From positions 52,779 to 116,778 of the forward strand of contig NZ_FRAY01000008.1 in assembly GCF_900142475.1 (NCBI RefSeq): a stretch of 64,000 nt of DNA. Reading direction: 5' to 3'. This document shows positions 26,468-33,908 of the stretch, piece by piece. The notes under the pieces are model-generated. The model did no database searches. It worked only from the letters and a program-made list of their open reading frames with translations, and had not been told where the DNA came from. Source of the DNA: Fibrobacter sp. UWH4. GTDB taxonomy: Bacteria; Fibrobacterota; Fibrobacteria; Fibrobacterales; Fibrobacteraceae. The position numbers and the translations under genes are program-made. The first letter of the stretch is position 1; every line of letters begins with the position of its first letter.

Positions 26468-27211
26468 TTATTCAAAATAAACTTCAGTTTCTACAAAATT
26501 TTTTCCCCATTCAATCACATGCCAGCCCGGAGAGGCACTTTGCAAGTTAAAATAGGGCATATTCGGGTCAATCTGCATCTGTGTCGAAGGTGCCACGTGA
26601 ACAATCTGCCTACCCATGTTCACTTCGAACTGGGCATGGTAATGTCCCGTGAAAATATGCGTCAGGTTCGGGATTGCGGAAAGCGTCTCCTGGACTTCCA
26701 CCATGTTCCTCAGGTGGTAGCGCAAGTCCATAAAGCGGTGACCGCAGAAACAGGGAGGATGGTGCATAAACAGGATGACTTCATCCTGGACCTTGGCCGT
26801 TTCGGCCCTGAGCCATTCGAGCTGCTCGCTCGAGACATCGCCACAGGCGCTATCCAGGAAAAAGATGCTCCTGCCCAAAAGATCGTAACGGTAGTAGCAC
26901 TTGCCGTTGTGGACCTTGCCTTCCAGGTCGAAGAACTTTTCCATGACCTCGATACGGTCGTGGTTTCCCGGGATAATGCACACGGGAACAGGATAGCTCT
27001 TGATGAAATCGGCAAAATAACTGTAGGCGCCGGGTTCGGCATCCTCGTTTGCCAGGTCGCCAGATAGCACAAGCAGATCCAGGTCCGTCATGGACTTAGA
27101 TTCTATCGCCTTGCGGAAGTTGGCGCGGACATCGATGCCCTGCACCAGACTTTCGTCTTCTCCGATGTGCATATCGGAAATTTGACCTATCTTTAATACC
27201 TTGGACGACAT
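26468..27211 (-). CDS. Cytoplasmic calcineurin-like metallophosphoesterase (CpdA/YfcE-like class III phosphodiesterase)
   Basis: A 247-residue protein without signal peptide. Metal-binding blocks: IGQISDMHIGED, LVLSGDLAN, IPGNHDRIEVMEK, LFMHHPP and IFTGHYHAQFE. The arrangement resembles class III cyclic-nucleotide phosphodiesterases (CpdA type), but substrate specificity cannot be read by eye. Only weak ribosome-binding sequence precedes the ATG; TATTATAC 15 bases upstream could be a -10 element, giving a very short leader. Confidence 0.8.
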   Translation of the reverse strand: MSSKVLKIGQISDMHIGEDESLVQGIDVRANFRKAIESKSMTDLDLLVLSGDLANEDAEPGAYSYFADFIKSYPVPVCIIPGNHDRIEVMEKFFDLEGKVHNGKCYYRYDLLGRSIFFLDSACGDVSSEQLEWLRAETAKVQDEVILFMHHPPCFCGHRFMDLRYHLRNMVEVQETLSAIPNLTHIFTGHYHAQFEVNMGRQIVHVAPSTQMQIDPNMPYFNLQSASPGWHVIEWGKNFVETEVYFE

Positions 27212-27561
27212 TTTGTCTGTATAATATAACTTTTAAACAACAGATGGAAGCGCGATTTTACAACTTTATTGCAAAATGTGACCTAAATCATGCCCAAAAA
27301 GCGAATTTCGTCACAATTTTTAACATCTGATTGTCTATTCCCTGTGAATTGATATTGAAAACTGAGGTTCAACACTTATCAACATTGAAAAAAGTGGACA
27401 GATTTAAAGTTTTCAACATTTATAGTCAATAATTTTAAATCTGTAACTTTTTGACCATCATAAAGTTATGAATCCGTTTCCACAATTCTATCCACTATTC
27501 ACTCAACCAATTACTATTACTATTTATATAAATATACGGAAAATAATAGTATAGGTGTGAA
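27212..27561. other. AT-rich non-coding region with DnaA-box-like sequences
   Basis: No credible gene. It contains TTATCAACA at 27376-27384 (one mismatch to the DnaA box TTATCCACA) and CTATCCACT at 27488-27496 (two mismatches), within a strongly AT-rich 340-bp stretch beside the parAB-bactofilin operon. It is a possible alternative or auxiliary origin site. Confidence 0.35.
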
Positions 27562-27942
27562 TTAGAGATTGATCTCCTTCTTGGGAGCGGGGGCGGGCTT
27601 TTCACCTGCATTTCTGAGACCCATCTGGCAGTTACCCTGGAAAATGGCACCTTCCTGGATAATGAGCTGCTTGGTCTTGATGTTGCCGACGAACTGGGAG
27701 GAGCTCTCGAGGATGAGCTTTTCGCTCACGTCGATGTTGCCCTTGACCGTACCCGCGATAACGGCGGTAGTCGTCTTGATTTCGGCTTCAACCAGGCCCT
27801 GGCGTTCCACGATGAGCTCGCCTTCGATGGAGATGCTTCCGTTGATGGTGCCGGCGACACGGACGTCGCTCTTGCCGCTGATGTCGCCCTTGATGGTCAC
27901 GCTATGACCGATCTGAGTGATTTCCTGTTCTTTTGTAGCCAT
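27562..27942 (-). CDS. Bactofilin cytoskeletal protein
   Basis: A 126-residue protein. The bactofilin core is a run of short beta-helix turns (IGHSVTIKGDISGKSDVRVA, GTINGSISIEGELIVERQG and on to LILESSSQFVGNIKT). Bactofilins polymerise without nucleotide and organise peptidoglycan enzymes or chromosome-segregation proteins. The M23 peptidase gene ends 24 bp upstream, and parB-parA-rsmG precede it, so this is the last gene of a five-gene operon. The tail is Lys/Pro-rich (KPAPAPKKEINL). Confidence 0.93.
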   Translation of the reverse strand: MATKEQEITQIGHSVTIKGDISGKSDVRVAGTINGSISIEGELIVERQGLVEAEIKTTTAVIAGTVKGNIDVSEKLILESSSQFVGNIKTKQLIIQEGAIFQGNCQMGLRNAGEKPAPAPKKEINL

Positions 27943-27966
27943 TTTTTCCTCTTGGTTTGTAAATGC

Positions 27967-28767
27967 TTAATAGTTTATAAACAGTTCCGGGTCCATTTCC
28001 TTGCCGTTCTGCGTAATGGTGTAATGCAGGTGCGGTGCGCTGGAGTTTCCGGTATTGCCGACGGTCCCGATAATTTCACCCTTGCCGACGGTGCGGCCCT
28101 TGCGGGTACGGATATCCTTCAGGTGTGAATAACTTGTCACATACCCGTTCTGGTGGTTGATAACAATCGTGTTCCCGAGTTCATCCTTGGATCCGGCGAA
28201 TTCCACGATGCCGCTACCCGACGCGAAGACGGGGTCGCCCGGTTGCGCCGAAAAGTCGGTGCCCAGGTGGTCGTTTTCCTCGCTGAATTTCTTGCTCACG
28301 ATTCCGACGACAGGTATCACGTTCGGGATATGTTCCAGACGGATCTTTTCTTCCATCGGTTTCCAGCCGTTGATCCCTTCGTAGTCGACGTTGATCTTTT
28401 CGGAGGGCGTATGGGCGAAACGGTTCTTGTCGATCAGGCTGTTGATCTTGTTGGAATCGTTCTCGATGAAGGTACCGAGGATATTCTGGATGCGTTCTTC
28501 CAGGACCCAGAGCGAATCAATTCGCGAGAAAAGTTCCTCGTAGTTTGCGTTCTGCTTTACGAGCTGGGCGTTCGCCGTGCGGATTTTTTCGTAGTTTACG
28601 AGCGTGTGCCCGATACGGGCCGCATTATAAATAATGAAACCCGCCGCGACTACAACTACGACCAGGAAAATCTTGAGCAGCGTGAACCACTTGGTGTTGA
28701 CGCGGTACTTCTTGATTTCCTTGGAATCTTCCGGGATAATCTGGACGATGTAGTACTTGCCTTTCAT
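27967..28767 (-). CDS. M23-family membrane-anchored murein endopeptidase
   Basis: A 266-residue protein. One membrane helix (FTLLKIFLVVVVVAAGFIIY) is followed by a coiled-coil stalk and a C-terminal LytM/M23 domain with DHLGTDFSA (zinc ligands H and D) and SAPHLHYTI (HxH), so it looks catalytically complete. It would cleave peptidoglycan cross-links or peptides. It lies between parB (6 bp) and the bactofilin gene (24 bp). An M23 enzyme next to a bactofilin is a known pairing in cell-shape systems such as Helicobacter CcmA/Csd. Confidence 0.93.
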   Translation of the reverse strand: MKGKYYIVQIIPEDSKEIKKYRVNTKWFTLLKIFLVVVVVAAGFIIYNAARIGHTLVNYEKIRTANAQLVKQNANYEELFSRIDSLWVLEERIQNILGTFIENDSNKINSLIDKNRFAHTPSEKINVDYEGINGWKPMEEKIRLEHIPNVIPVVGIVSKKFSEENDHLGTDFSAQPGDPVFASGSGIVEFAGSKDELGNTIVINHQNGYVTSYSHLKDIRTRKGRTVGKGEIIGTVGNTGNSSAPHLHYTITQNGKEMDPELFINY

Positions 28768-28773
28768 TTTCGC

Positions 28774-29814
28774 CTATCGGTTTTCCATGAGTTCTTGGAT
28801 TCGGGTGAGGTCGTCCATGGAATAATAGTTAATAACGATAGTACCCCTGGATTGGTTGGAAGCGCTGGGGTTCAGTTGCACCTTGGTACCGAAGAATGTT
28901 TCGAGGCGGGACTCGAACTGTTTCATGTCGGCGCTGAGTTCCGGCTTAGGCTTGGCTTCGACTTCGGGCTTGTGGACTTCCGGCTGTTCGTCAGCTTCCA
29001 CTTCGGCAGACTGCGACGATTCATCAGGTCCCTGAGCCTGTCGAAGGGCCGGATCTTCTCCCCTAGCAATCGCCTCGATCTGGCGGACGTTCAGGCCTTC
29101 TTCGATGACGCGCTTCGCGACTTCTTCGGGATTTTCGATCTTGTCGCTGCAAAGGGCGCGTGCGGCACCGCCGGAAATTTTTCCTTCCTCTATCCACAAA
29201 AGGACTACTTCCGGGAGCTTGAGGAGACGGAGACTGTTGGTAATTGCAGAGCGGGACTTGCTCACAATTTTGGACAGGTCTTCGTGCGTGTAACCGTGAT
29301 TGTCAATTAATTGTTGATAGGAACGGGCCACTTCGACCGGGTTCAGGTCGACACGTTGAATATTTTCGATAAGAGCCCATTCGGCCATCGCCTTGTCGCC
29401 CACATTTTCGTAAACCTGGGCCTTGATGGTCGGGAGTCCGGCGAGCCTGGTGGCGCGGGTACGGCGTTCACCGCTAATCAGCTGGTAACGGTCGCCAACC
29501 TTGCGGACGACGATTGCCTGGATAAGCCCGTGCTGCTCGATGGATTCGGCGAGTTCCACCAGTTCGTCGTCGCTGAAAATCTTGCGCGGCTGGAACGGGT
29601 TCGGGTCGATGAGTTCTACGTTCAGTTCAACAATCTTTTCGGAGTTGTCAACAGCGGCAGAATTAGCGGCATTGTTTTGCGCACTATTTTCGACGGATTG
29701 TGAATTGTTTTCACCGGGCTGTGTGGACTGTTGAATTTCGGATGCTCCCGGAGCGAAATGATCCTTAAGGATATCGGAAAGGCTGCGACCCAGTGCTAAA
29801 GACTTTTTACCCAT
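28774..29814 (-). CDS. parB: Chromosome-partitioning protein ParB
   Basis: A 346-residue protein. The N-terminal ParB domain has ELIDPNPFQPRK, the CTP-binding GERRTRATRLAGL and ENIQRVDLNPVEVARSYQQL. The HTH is YTHEDLSKIVSKSRSAITNSLRLLKLP. A linker follows and then the C-terminal dimerisation region. The linker carries RQAQGP (about residues 257-262), encoded by a TTCGACAGGCTCAGG-type repeat at 29028-29045, so repeat DNA has entered the coding region. It nucleates on the parS-like sites at 31.6-34.3 kb. Operon: rsmG-parA-parB-M23-bactofilin. Confidence 0.95.
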   Translation of the reverse strand: MGKKSLALGRSLSDILKDHFAPGASEIQQSTQPGENNSQSVENSAQNNAANSAAVDNSEKIVELNVELIDPNPFQPRKIFSDDELVELAESIEQHGLIQAIVVRKVGDRYQLISGERRTRATRLAGLPTIKAQVYENVGDKAMAEWALIENIQRVDLNPVEVARSYQQLIDNHGYTHEDLSKIVSKSRSAITNSLRLLKLPEVVLLWIEEGKISGGAARALCSDKIENPEEVAKRVIEEGLNVRQIEAIARGEDPALRQAQGPDESSQSAEVEADEQPEVHKPEVEAKPKPELSADMKQFESRLETFFGTKVQLNPSASNQSRGTIVINYYSMDDLTRIQELMENR

Positions 29815-29839
29815 AATAATTTAGTTGTCAGTTAGAAGT

Positions 29840-29970
29840 AGAGAGTGACACGAATGTGTCATCCTGGAGCGTAGCGACGGGAACCAGTATTGGATTTCCC
29901 CTGAAGGTCATGCGCACTAAGATACAAGTACCTATGTGCTGTCTGGCCTCCCTTCGCTCGAGAATGACTA
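29840..29970. repeat. REP-like element between parA and parB
   Basis: The 161-bp gap between parA and parB is filled by repeat-type sequence. It holds the hairpin GTGACACGAATGTGTCAT and TCATCCTGGAGCGTAGCGAC, and ends CTCCCTTCGCTCGAGAATGA. The latter is the sequence that, reversed, matches the in-gene insertion at 177-196. Other genes of this operon are separated by 24 bp or less, so the element has probably been inserted within the operon. Confidence 0.65.
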
Positions 29971-29975
29971 GTAAC

Positions 29976-30761
29976 TTATTTTCCCTTATTTAGTATTTCC
30001 TCGGCGAGTTTCATGTAGGCCTGCGCACCGCTGCTCTGCACATCGTAAAGGATGGCGGGCTTGCCGTGGCTCGGTGCTTCGGAGAGTTTCACGTTTCTCG
30101 GGATCATTGCCTGGAACACGGTATCGCTCAGGTTGTCACGGACTTCTTCGGCGACCTGCTTGCAGAGGCTCAGGCGGGAATCGTACATGGTGAGCAATGC
30201 ACCTTCGATTTTCAAGTTGGCGTTCAGGTTCTTCTGGACCTCGCGGATCGTCTTGAAAAGTTCGGTCATTCCCTGCAGGGCGTAGTATTCGCACTGCACC
30301 GGAATCAGAACGCTGGTGGCGGCGGTAAGCACGTTCAGCGTCAAAAGGTTCAGACTCGGGGGTGCGTCGATGATGATGAATTCGAAAGCCTGCTTGAGAA
30401 CATTCATCACGCGTTCGAGACGATGTTCGCGGCTCATGGCGTTCACCAGTTCAATTTCCATGACGGCAAGATCCGGTCCGGAAGTGATGACCTTGAGGTA
30501 GTCGAGGCTCGTGTCGAGGATAGCTTCCTTGATATTGTCGTAGGTAATATTGTCCGGATTGTCGGCCATGTTCAGGACTTCGTGGATATCCACATCCTGC
30601 ATCTCGTTGTAGCCGAGACCCTGCGACGCGTTACCCTGCGGGTCCATGTCGATAAGGAGAGTCTTCTTTTCCAATGCGGCATAACTGGCAGCCAGGTTCA
30701 CGGCTGTCGTGGTCTTGCCCACGCCACCTTTCTGGTTGCAGACTGCTATCACTTTACTCAT
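29976..30761 (-). CDS. parA: Chromosome-partitioning ATPase ParA (Soj)
   Basis: A 261-residue protein. The deviant Walker A QKGGVGKTTTAVNL lies at residues 9-22, with LLIDMDPQGNASQGLG, FIIIDAPPSLNLL and IPVQCEYYALQGM following. It is the short chromosomal type with no N-terminal HTH. ParA drives segregation of ParB-parS complexes along the nucleoid. Its start overlaps the rsmG stop by 4 bp; parB follows after the repeat-filled gap. Confidence 0.97.
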   Translation of the reverse strand: MSKVIAVCNQKGGVGKTTTAVNLAASYAALEKKTLLIDMDPQGNASQGLGYNEMQDVDIHEVLNMADNPDNITYDNIKEAILDTSLDYLKVITSGPDLAVMEIELVNAMSREHRLERVMNVLKQAFEFIIIDAPPSLNLLTLNVLTAATSVLIPVQCEYYALQGMTELFKTIREVQKNLNANLKIEGALLTMYDSRLSLCKQVAEEVRDNLSDTVFQAMIPRNVKLSEAPSHGKPAILYDVQSSGAQAYMKLAEEILNKGK

Positions 30762-31462
30762 TCATTACCTCGAGTGACTAAGGCGTAAACTTGTTCTTCC
30801 TGCGGGAGTGCATATTTATATATGTGTACTTCCGGATTTGATTCCAGGTGAACAATATTGTTGAAACTTTTCAGCGTGATGAATTTACCGCCACGCTTGA
30901 GTCCCGGCTGGGCACGTTCCCAGTCGTTTTCGAAAGTCGAGAGTGCGCGGCAACTCACAAAATCCAGATAGGCAAGTCCCGAAGTTTCGAAGCGCTTGCC
31001 CACGACGGTCAAGTTCTTGAGACCGAGTTTTTCCTTGGCGAAGTTCATGAACTCCACGCGCATGTGGCGGGGTTCGACGGCAAAGAATTCTACTTCGGGC
31101 ATCACGATGGCCAGCGGGAAAATCGGGCAACCTGCACCGGCACCCATATCGGCCCACTTACAGGTGTGGGGTATGAGGTCGCTCCCTTCGGTCGCTTTGA
31201 GGAGTGAGGAATTCGGAGTTGAATTGTCTTGCAATCCACCCTTCACTATATATATATAGGGAACGAGGGAATCTGCGATGTGGCGGCTCAAAAATTTTTC
31301 GGAGTCCTTTGCCGAAATCAGGTTGCCGAACTGCTTGGTGTTTACCACCAAGTCCGCAAAATCATAAAGCTTGCCCAGAACATCTTCGGACAGCTGCACA
31401 CCATGTTCCGCTAGGAACTGGTTCAAGAGATTCTGCTGATTTTTGTTTTCTCTGTAATTCAA
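30758..31462 (-). CDS. rsmG: 16S rRNA m7G527 methyltransferase RsmG (GidB)
   Basis: A 234-residue protein. The SAM-binding motif is WADMGAGAGCPIFPLAIVMPE, and the FVSCRALSTF motif and SRHIADSL segment are typical of RsmG. It methylates G527 of 16S rRNA. It heads the rsmG-parA-parB operon, which in many bacteria lies close to oriC; the non-coding block at 31463-32373 directly upstream supports this. An insertion of about 20 residues (LQDNSTPNSSLLKATEGSD) before motif I is Ser/Asn-rich and unusual. Confidence 0.94.
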   Translation of the reverse strand: MNYRENKNQQNLLNQFLAEHGVQLSEDVLGKLYDFADLVVNTKQFGNLISAKDSEKFLSRHIADSLVPYIYIVKGGLQDNSTPNSSLLKATEGSDLIPHTCKWADMGAGAGCPIFPLAIVMPEVEFFAVEPRHMRVEFMNFAKEKLGLKNLTVVGKRFETSGLAYLDFVSCRALSTFENDWERAQPGLKRGGKFITLKSFNNIVHLESNPEVHIYKYALPQEEQVYALVTRGNE

Positions 31463-31507
31463 TGAAAACCTAAAAATTTGAATTCGGTGAAAACAACATC
31501 TTTTAGA

Positions 31508-31542
31508 TGTTGGGACTTTGACTAGGTCAAAGTCCTACACCC
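31508..31542 (+). repeat. Left arm of a 35-bp inverted repeat pair
   Basis: Starts TGTTGGGACTTTGAC and ends GTCAAAGTCCTACACCC. It is itself a hairpin with 3 unpaired central bases. Its inverted partner is at 32325-32359 and differs only at the centre. Confidence 0.8.
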
Positions 31543-31596
31543 TGCGGTTCTCAAATAAAAATGTGCAAGCACATTTTTGCTTGGAAACCTTGGTTG

Positions 31597-31612
31597 TGTT
31601 TCACGTGGAACA
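31597..31612. promoter_or_regulatory. parS-like ParB site 1
   Basis: TGTTTCACGTGGAACA matches the bacterial parS consensus TGTTNCACGTGAAACA on the reverse strand in 16 of 16 positions, allowing the N. It lies 135 bp upstream of rsmG. Confidence 0.9.
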
Positions 31613-31787
31613 TTTTTGATAGAACATTCCGAACATAATTTAGTATTATGATTTGTGAATACAAGAAAAAAGGGCGGGCGCCCTTTCACTTTTTAAAAAT
31701 ATCCGTGGATAAGTTTTTGATAAATGTGGATTTTGTGTGAATAGGATTCACACTTCTTAAGAAAATCAGAATAATTCTTTTATTTGC

Positions 31788-32120
31788 GGGAGGGCGGATA
31801 GCACTTAGCACTTTTAGTGCTTAGTGCGCATGGTCTTCGTAAGGAGAGAACCCAGCTCGGAGTTGACGCCTATGGCGTCCGTGGCTTCATTCGGTCATAT
31901 CGACAAATGAATTTGTCAATGCGACACTCATTTGCACACTTATGCGAAGGCCGCACGGTTCCCTCCCTGCACCCTCCCATTCCTGGCGCAAGCGCCAACC
32001 TTACGGCTCAGCCATGACCATACAAGTATGGCCACGGCACTCGCCTTGATCGGTTGTGGCCGACGCAGCCAGGCTCGTCCAGACATTGAGCATTTTTTGA
32101 TATTGATTGTATTCCACGCA
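31788..32120 (+). repeat. Long duplicated non-coding element, copy A
   Basis: Shares more than 90 percent identity by eye with 33100-33330 over its first 170 bp (from GGGAGGGCGG through the GCACTTAGCAC hairpin and GACGCCTATGGCGTC hairpin to CACTCATTTGCACACTT). After an extra segment of about 98 bp it matches again (GGCCGACGCAGCCAGGCTCG). Differences inside hairpins are compensated (GACAAAT/ATTTGTC against GGCAAAT/ATTTGCC). Confidence 0.85.
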
Positions 32121-32254
32121 AATGTTGGGACACTTCGTGTCCTACCTTAATCGGCTCGGAAATATATACGAAACTCGAAACTTTAGTTTCGTAGTTGAGT
32201 TATCCTCTGCGGGGAGAAACAAGCTTGCTTGTTTCTGCTTCACTCGCCTCATAA

Positions 32255-32270
32255 GGTTTCACGTGGAACA
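32255..32270. promoter_or_regulatory. parS-like ParB site 2
   Basis: GGTTTCACGTGGAACA is identical to site 1 except for its first base. Confidence 0.87.
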
Positions 32271-32324
32271 CAACCGAGGTCAGAAAGCGAAAAAATGCTT
32301 GCATTTTTTCATTTGCTGACCGAT

Positions 32325-32359
32325 GGGTGTAGGACTTTGACAAAGTCAAAGTCCCAACA
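32325..32359 (-). repeat. Right arm of the 35-bp inverted repeat pair
   Basis: The inverted partner of 31508-31542. A shorter relative (TGTTGGGACACTTCGTGTCC) lies at 32123-32142, and a degenerate one (TGTTAGAGCTCCCAACA) at about 33341-33357. Confidence 0.8.
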
Positions 32360-32373
32360 TGGTGAGGTGAGTG

Positions 32374-33054
32374 TTACTTCCTATAATATATAGTGGTATA
32401 TTCATTTCCGCCCATGCAGGGGCCGGGGGCTTTGAAGTACTTTTTGTGGTCGAACTTGATTGATTTCTGGATGAGGGTGTTTCCCTTCATTTCATATTCG
32501 TAGGTGTCGATGATGAATCCTTTGTCACTTTTCCGGCTGCACTTGCTTTCGTTGTTCGGGTCGCGGTATGTTTTTAAATTCCTGGGAACCCAGTTGTTGA
32601 CTTCGTAAATGGTATCGTTTTTGAGGTAGAATATCTGATGCTGTTCATTGTCATTATCGATATAGACGGAATCTTTTCCGCGGTAGACCGTAAAGTGCCA
32701 TCCGTCTTTCAGAGATTTCCAGTCGTATTTCGTGACCTTGCCGACCTTGGTGGAGTCGATTTCCCAATCGGGAATGTAGGTGGATCTTTTTTCGACATTG
32801 CGGGCAAGGCAAGATTGGTACAGGTTCATACTGTCGAGGTAATTGCCTGTCCAGTGATATTTGATGGTATAGACCAGCCCGTTTTGCTCCTGATAGAGAC
32901 TATCCGGCAACGTTTCGCCGGGCATGATGAGGGCGTGATCCTGAAAGTCCGTTGCGAAATAATCAAACGTGTGTCGGATGCAATCAACCGAATGGGCATT
33001 CAAAAATGCCATAATAACTATGATGAATGATACCTTAAGTTTCACGTGGAACAT
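32374..33054 (-). CDS. Secreted protein of unknown function
   Basis: About 226 residues from the ATG at 33054 (MFHVKLKV); AGGAGA lies immediately before it, closer than usual, and an in-frame ATG at 33063 is an alternative. The N-terminus is a signal peptide (SFIIVIMAFLNAHS). The mature part has several Tyr/Trp-rich strands and three or four Cys; no domain recognised. The first codons form parS site 3. It is flanked by direct repeats A and B. Confidence 0.6.
   Translation of the reverse strand: MFHVKLKVSFIIVIMAFLNAHSVDCIRHTFDYFATDFQDHALIMPGETLPDSLYQEQNGLVYTIKYHWTGNYLDSMNLYQSCLARNVEKRSTYIPDWEIDSTKVGKVTKYDWKSLKDGWHFTVYRGKDSVYIDNDNEQHQIFYLKNDTIYEVNNWVPRNLKTYRDPNNESKCSRKSDKGFIIDTYEYEMKGNTLIQKSIKFDHKKYFKAPGPCMGGNEYTTIYYRK
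33038..33053. promoter_or_regulatory. parS-like ParB site 3, inside the 5' end of a gene
   Basis: AGTTTCACGTGGAACA is the core site with one changed edge base. It encodes the first residues (MFHVKL) of the secreted protein at 32374-33054. Confidence 0.87.
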
Positions 33055-33099
33055 TCTCCTCATATCACTTAATATAGTTTTTAAATGAAAAGAAATGCA

Positions 33100-33330
33100 G
33101 GGAGGGCGGACAGCACTTAGCACTTTTAGTGTTTAGTGCGCATGGTCTTCGTAAGGAGAGAACCCAACTCGGAGTTGACGCCTATGGCGTCCGTGGCTTC
33201 ATTCGGTCATATCGGCAAATGAATTTGCCGATGCGACACTCATTTGCACACTTTTGCGAAAGGCCGCCTTGGCCGACGCAGCCAGGCTCGTCTAGACGAT
33301 GAACATTTTTGATGTTGATTATATTCCTCG
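33100..33330 (+). repeat. Long duplicated non-coding element, copy B
   Basis: The shorter copy of the element at 31788-32120, lacking an internal segment of about 98 bp. Same orientation. Copies A and B flank the gene at 32374-33054. The rest of 33331-33506 holds only a degenerate palindrome and a tiny open frame (33451-33510). Confidence 0.85.
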
Positions 33331-33450
33331 CATAAAAAATGTTAGAGCTCCCAACATTGCAAGGTGAATAAAACATTGAACTTCATTTTGACAATCTTTG
33401 TCAGGGTAATGAAGCTATATTAAAAGTGAACGTCTTTTAGGGAAGCTTTT

Positions 33451-33510
33451 ATGTGTTGCTCTCTTGTTGCTGCAATCTTTTTAGTAATGCTATTTATAAT
33501 GTGGTACTAG
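33451..33510 (+). CDS. Possible 19-residue hydrophobic peptide
   Basis: ATG at 33451 with AGGGAAG seven bases upstream encodes MCCSLVAAIFLVMLFIMWY, a single membrane-spanning segment. The last bases overlap the stop of the convergent VOC gene. The size and hydrophobicity recall type I toxin or small membrane peptides, but an open frame of this length can arise by chance, so this is tentative. Confidence 0.3.
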   Translation: MCCSLVAAIFLVMLFIMWY

Positions 33511-33896
33511 ATAGTAATCTCTACCCTATTGCCTTCGGGATCGAGGACGACGCTTTCATAGTACCCATCGCCGGTGGTCCGGGGCTCCCCTAACACCCGA
33601 ATATCGTCATCGGACATTTGCCGGGTGAGTCGGTCTACCTCTTCTTTTGAACCGACCGAAAAGGAAAGATGGACAAAACCGAGATGTTCTTCATTTGCGT
33701 TACCTGTTGTTAGACAGATGTCGGGGCGGTGCATCACCTCCAACCGGGCGCCACTTTCGAAGGTGACGAATCGACTAGTGAACTGCTTTGCCGGATTGTG
33801 GTAAATCGGGTGAACTACCCCGCCGAAATACTTTCGGTAGAATTCGCAGACCTTGTCGATGTCTTTCGCCCAGATGGCGACGTGTTCAATTTTCAT
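33507..33896 (-). CDS. VOC-superfamily (glyoxalase-like) protein
   Basis: A 129-residue protein with the paired beta-alpha-beta-beta-beta pattern. MKIEHVAIWAKDIDKVCEFY at the N-terminus carries the metal-ligand His, HLGFVHLSFSVGS opens the second module, and VVLDPEGNRVEITI ends with the Glu ligand. It resembles small single-domain lactoylglutathione-lyase-like proteins; the substrate is unknown. It follows the 105-aa gene by 12 bp on the same strand. Confidence 0.85.
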   Translation of the reverse strand: MKIEHVAIWAKDIDKVCEFYRKYFGGVVHPIYHNPAKQFTSRFVTFESGARLEVMHRPDICLTTGNANEEHLGFVHLSFSVGSKEEVDRLTRQMSDDDIRVLGEPRTTGDGYYESVVLDPEGNRVEITI

Positions 33897-33908
33897 TCTT
33901 TTAGAACC

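Larger units (their letters stand above)
31463..32373. other. 910-bp non-coding, palindrome-rich block with parS sites; candidate origin region
   Basis: No convincing gene. It holds two parS-like sites, three DnaA-box-like sequences (CGTGGATAA 31704-31712, TGTGGATTT 31725-31733, TGTGAATAG 31736-31744) within 41 bp of AT-rich DNA, a pair of 35-bp inverted repeats, a long duplicated element, and many perfect hairpins of differing stem sequence (CCATA-CAAG-TATGG, GAAACAAG-CTTG-CTTGTTTC, GGACAC-TTC-GTGTCC). Together with rsmG-parAB this looks like, or lies beside, the replication origin. dnaA itself is not in the window. Confidence 0.55.

Noticed and set aside
31817..32017. 66-residue open frame
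   Set aside because: It lies wholly in the duplicated palindromic element and is not preserved in copy B; no ribosome binding site.
31508..32359. Insertion sequence between the 35-bp inverted repeats
   Set aside because: No transposase frame is present inside, and no target-site duplication was seen; at most a non-autonomous element.
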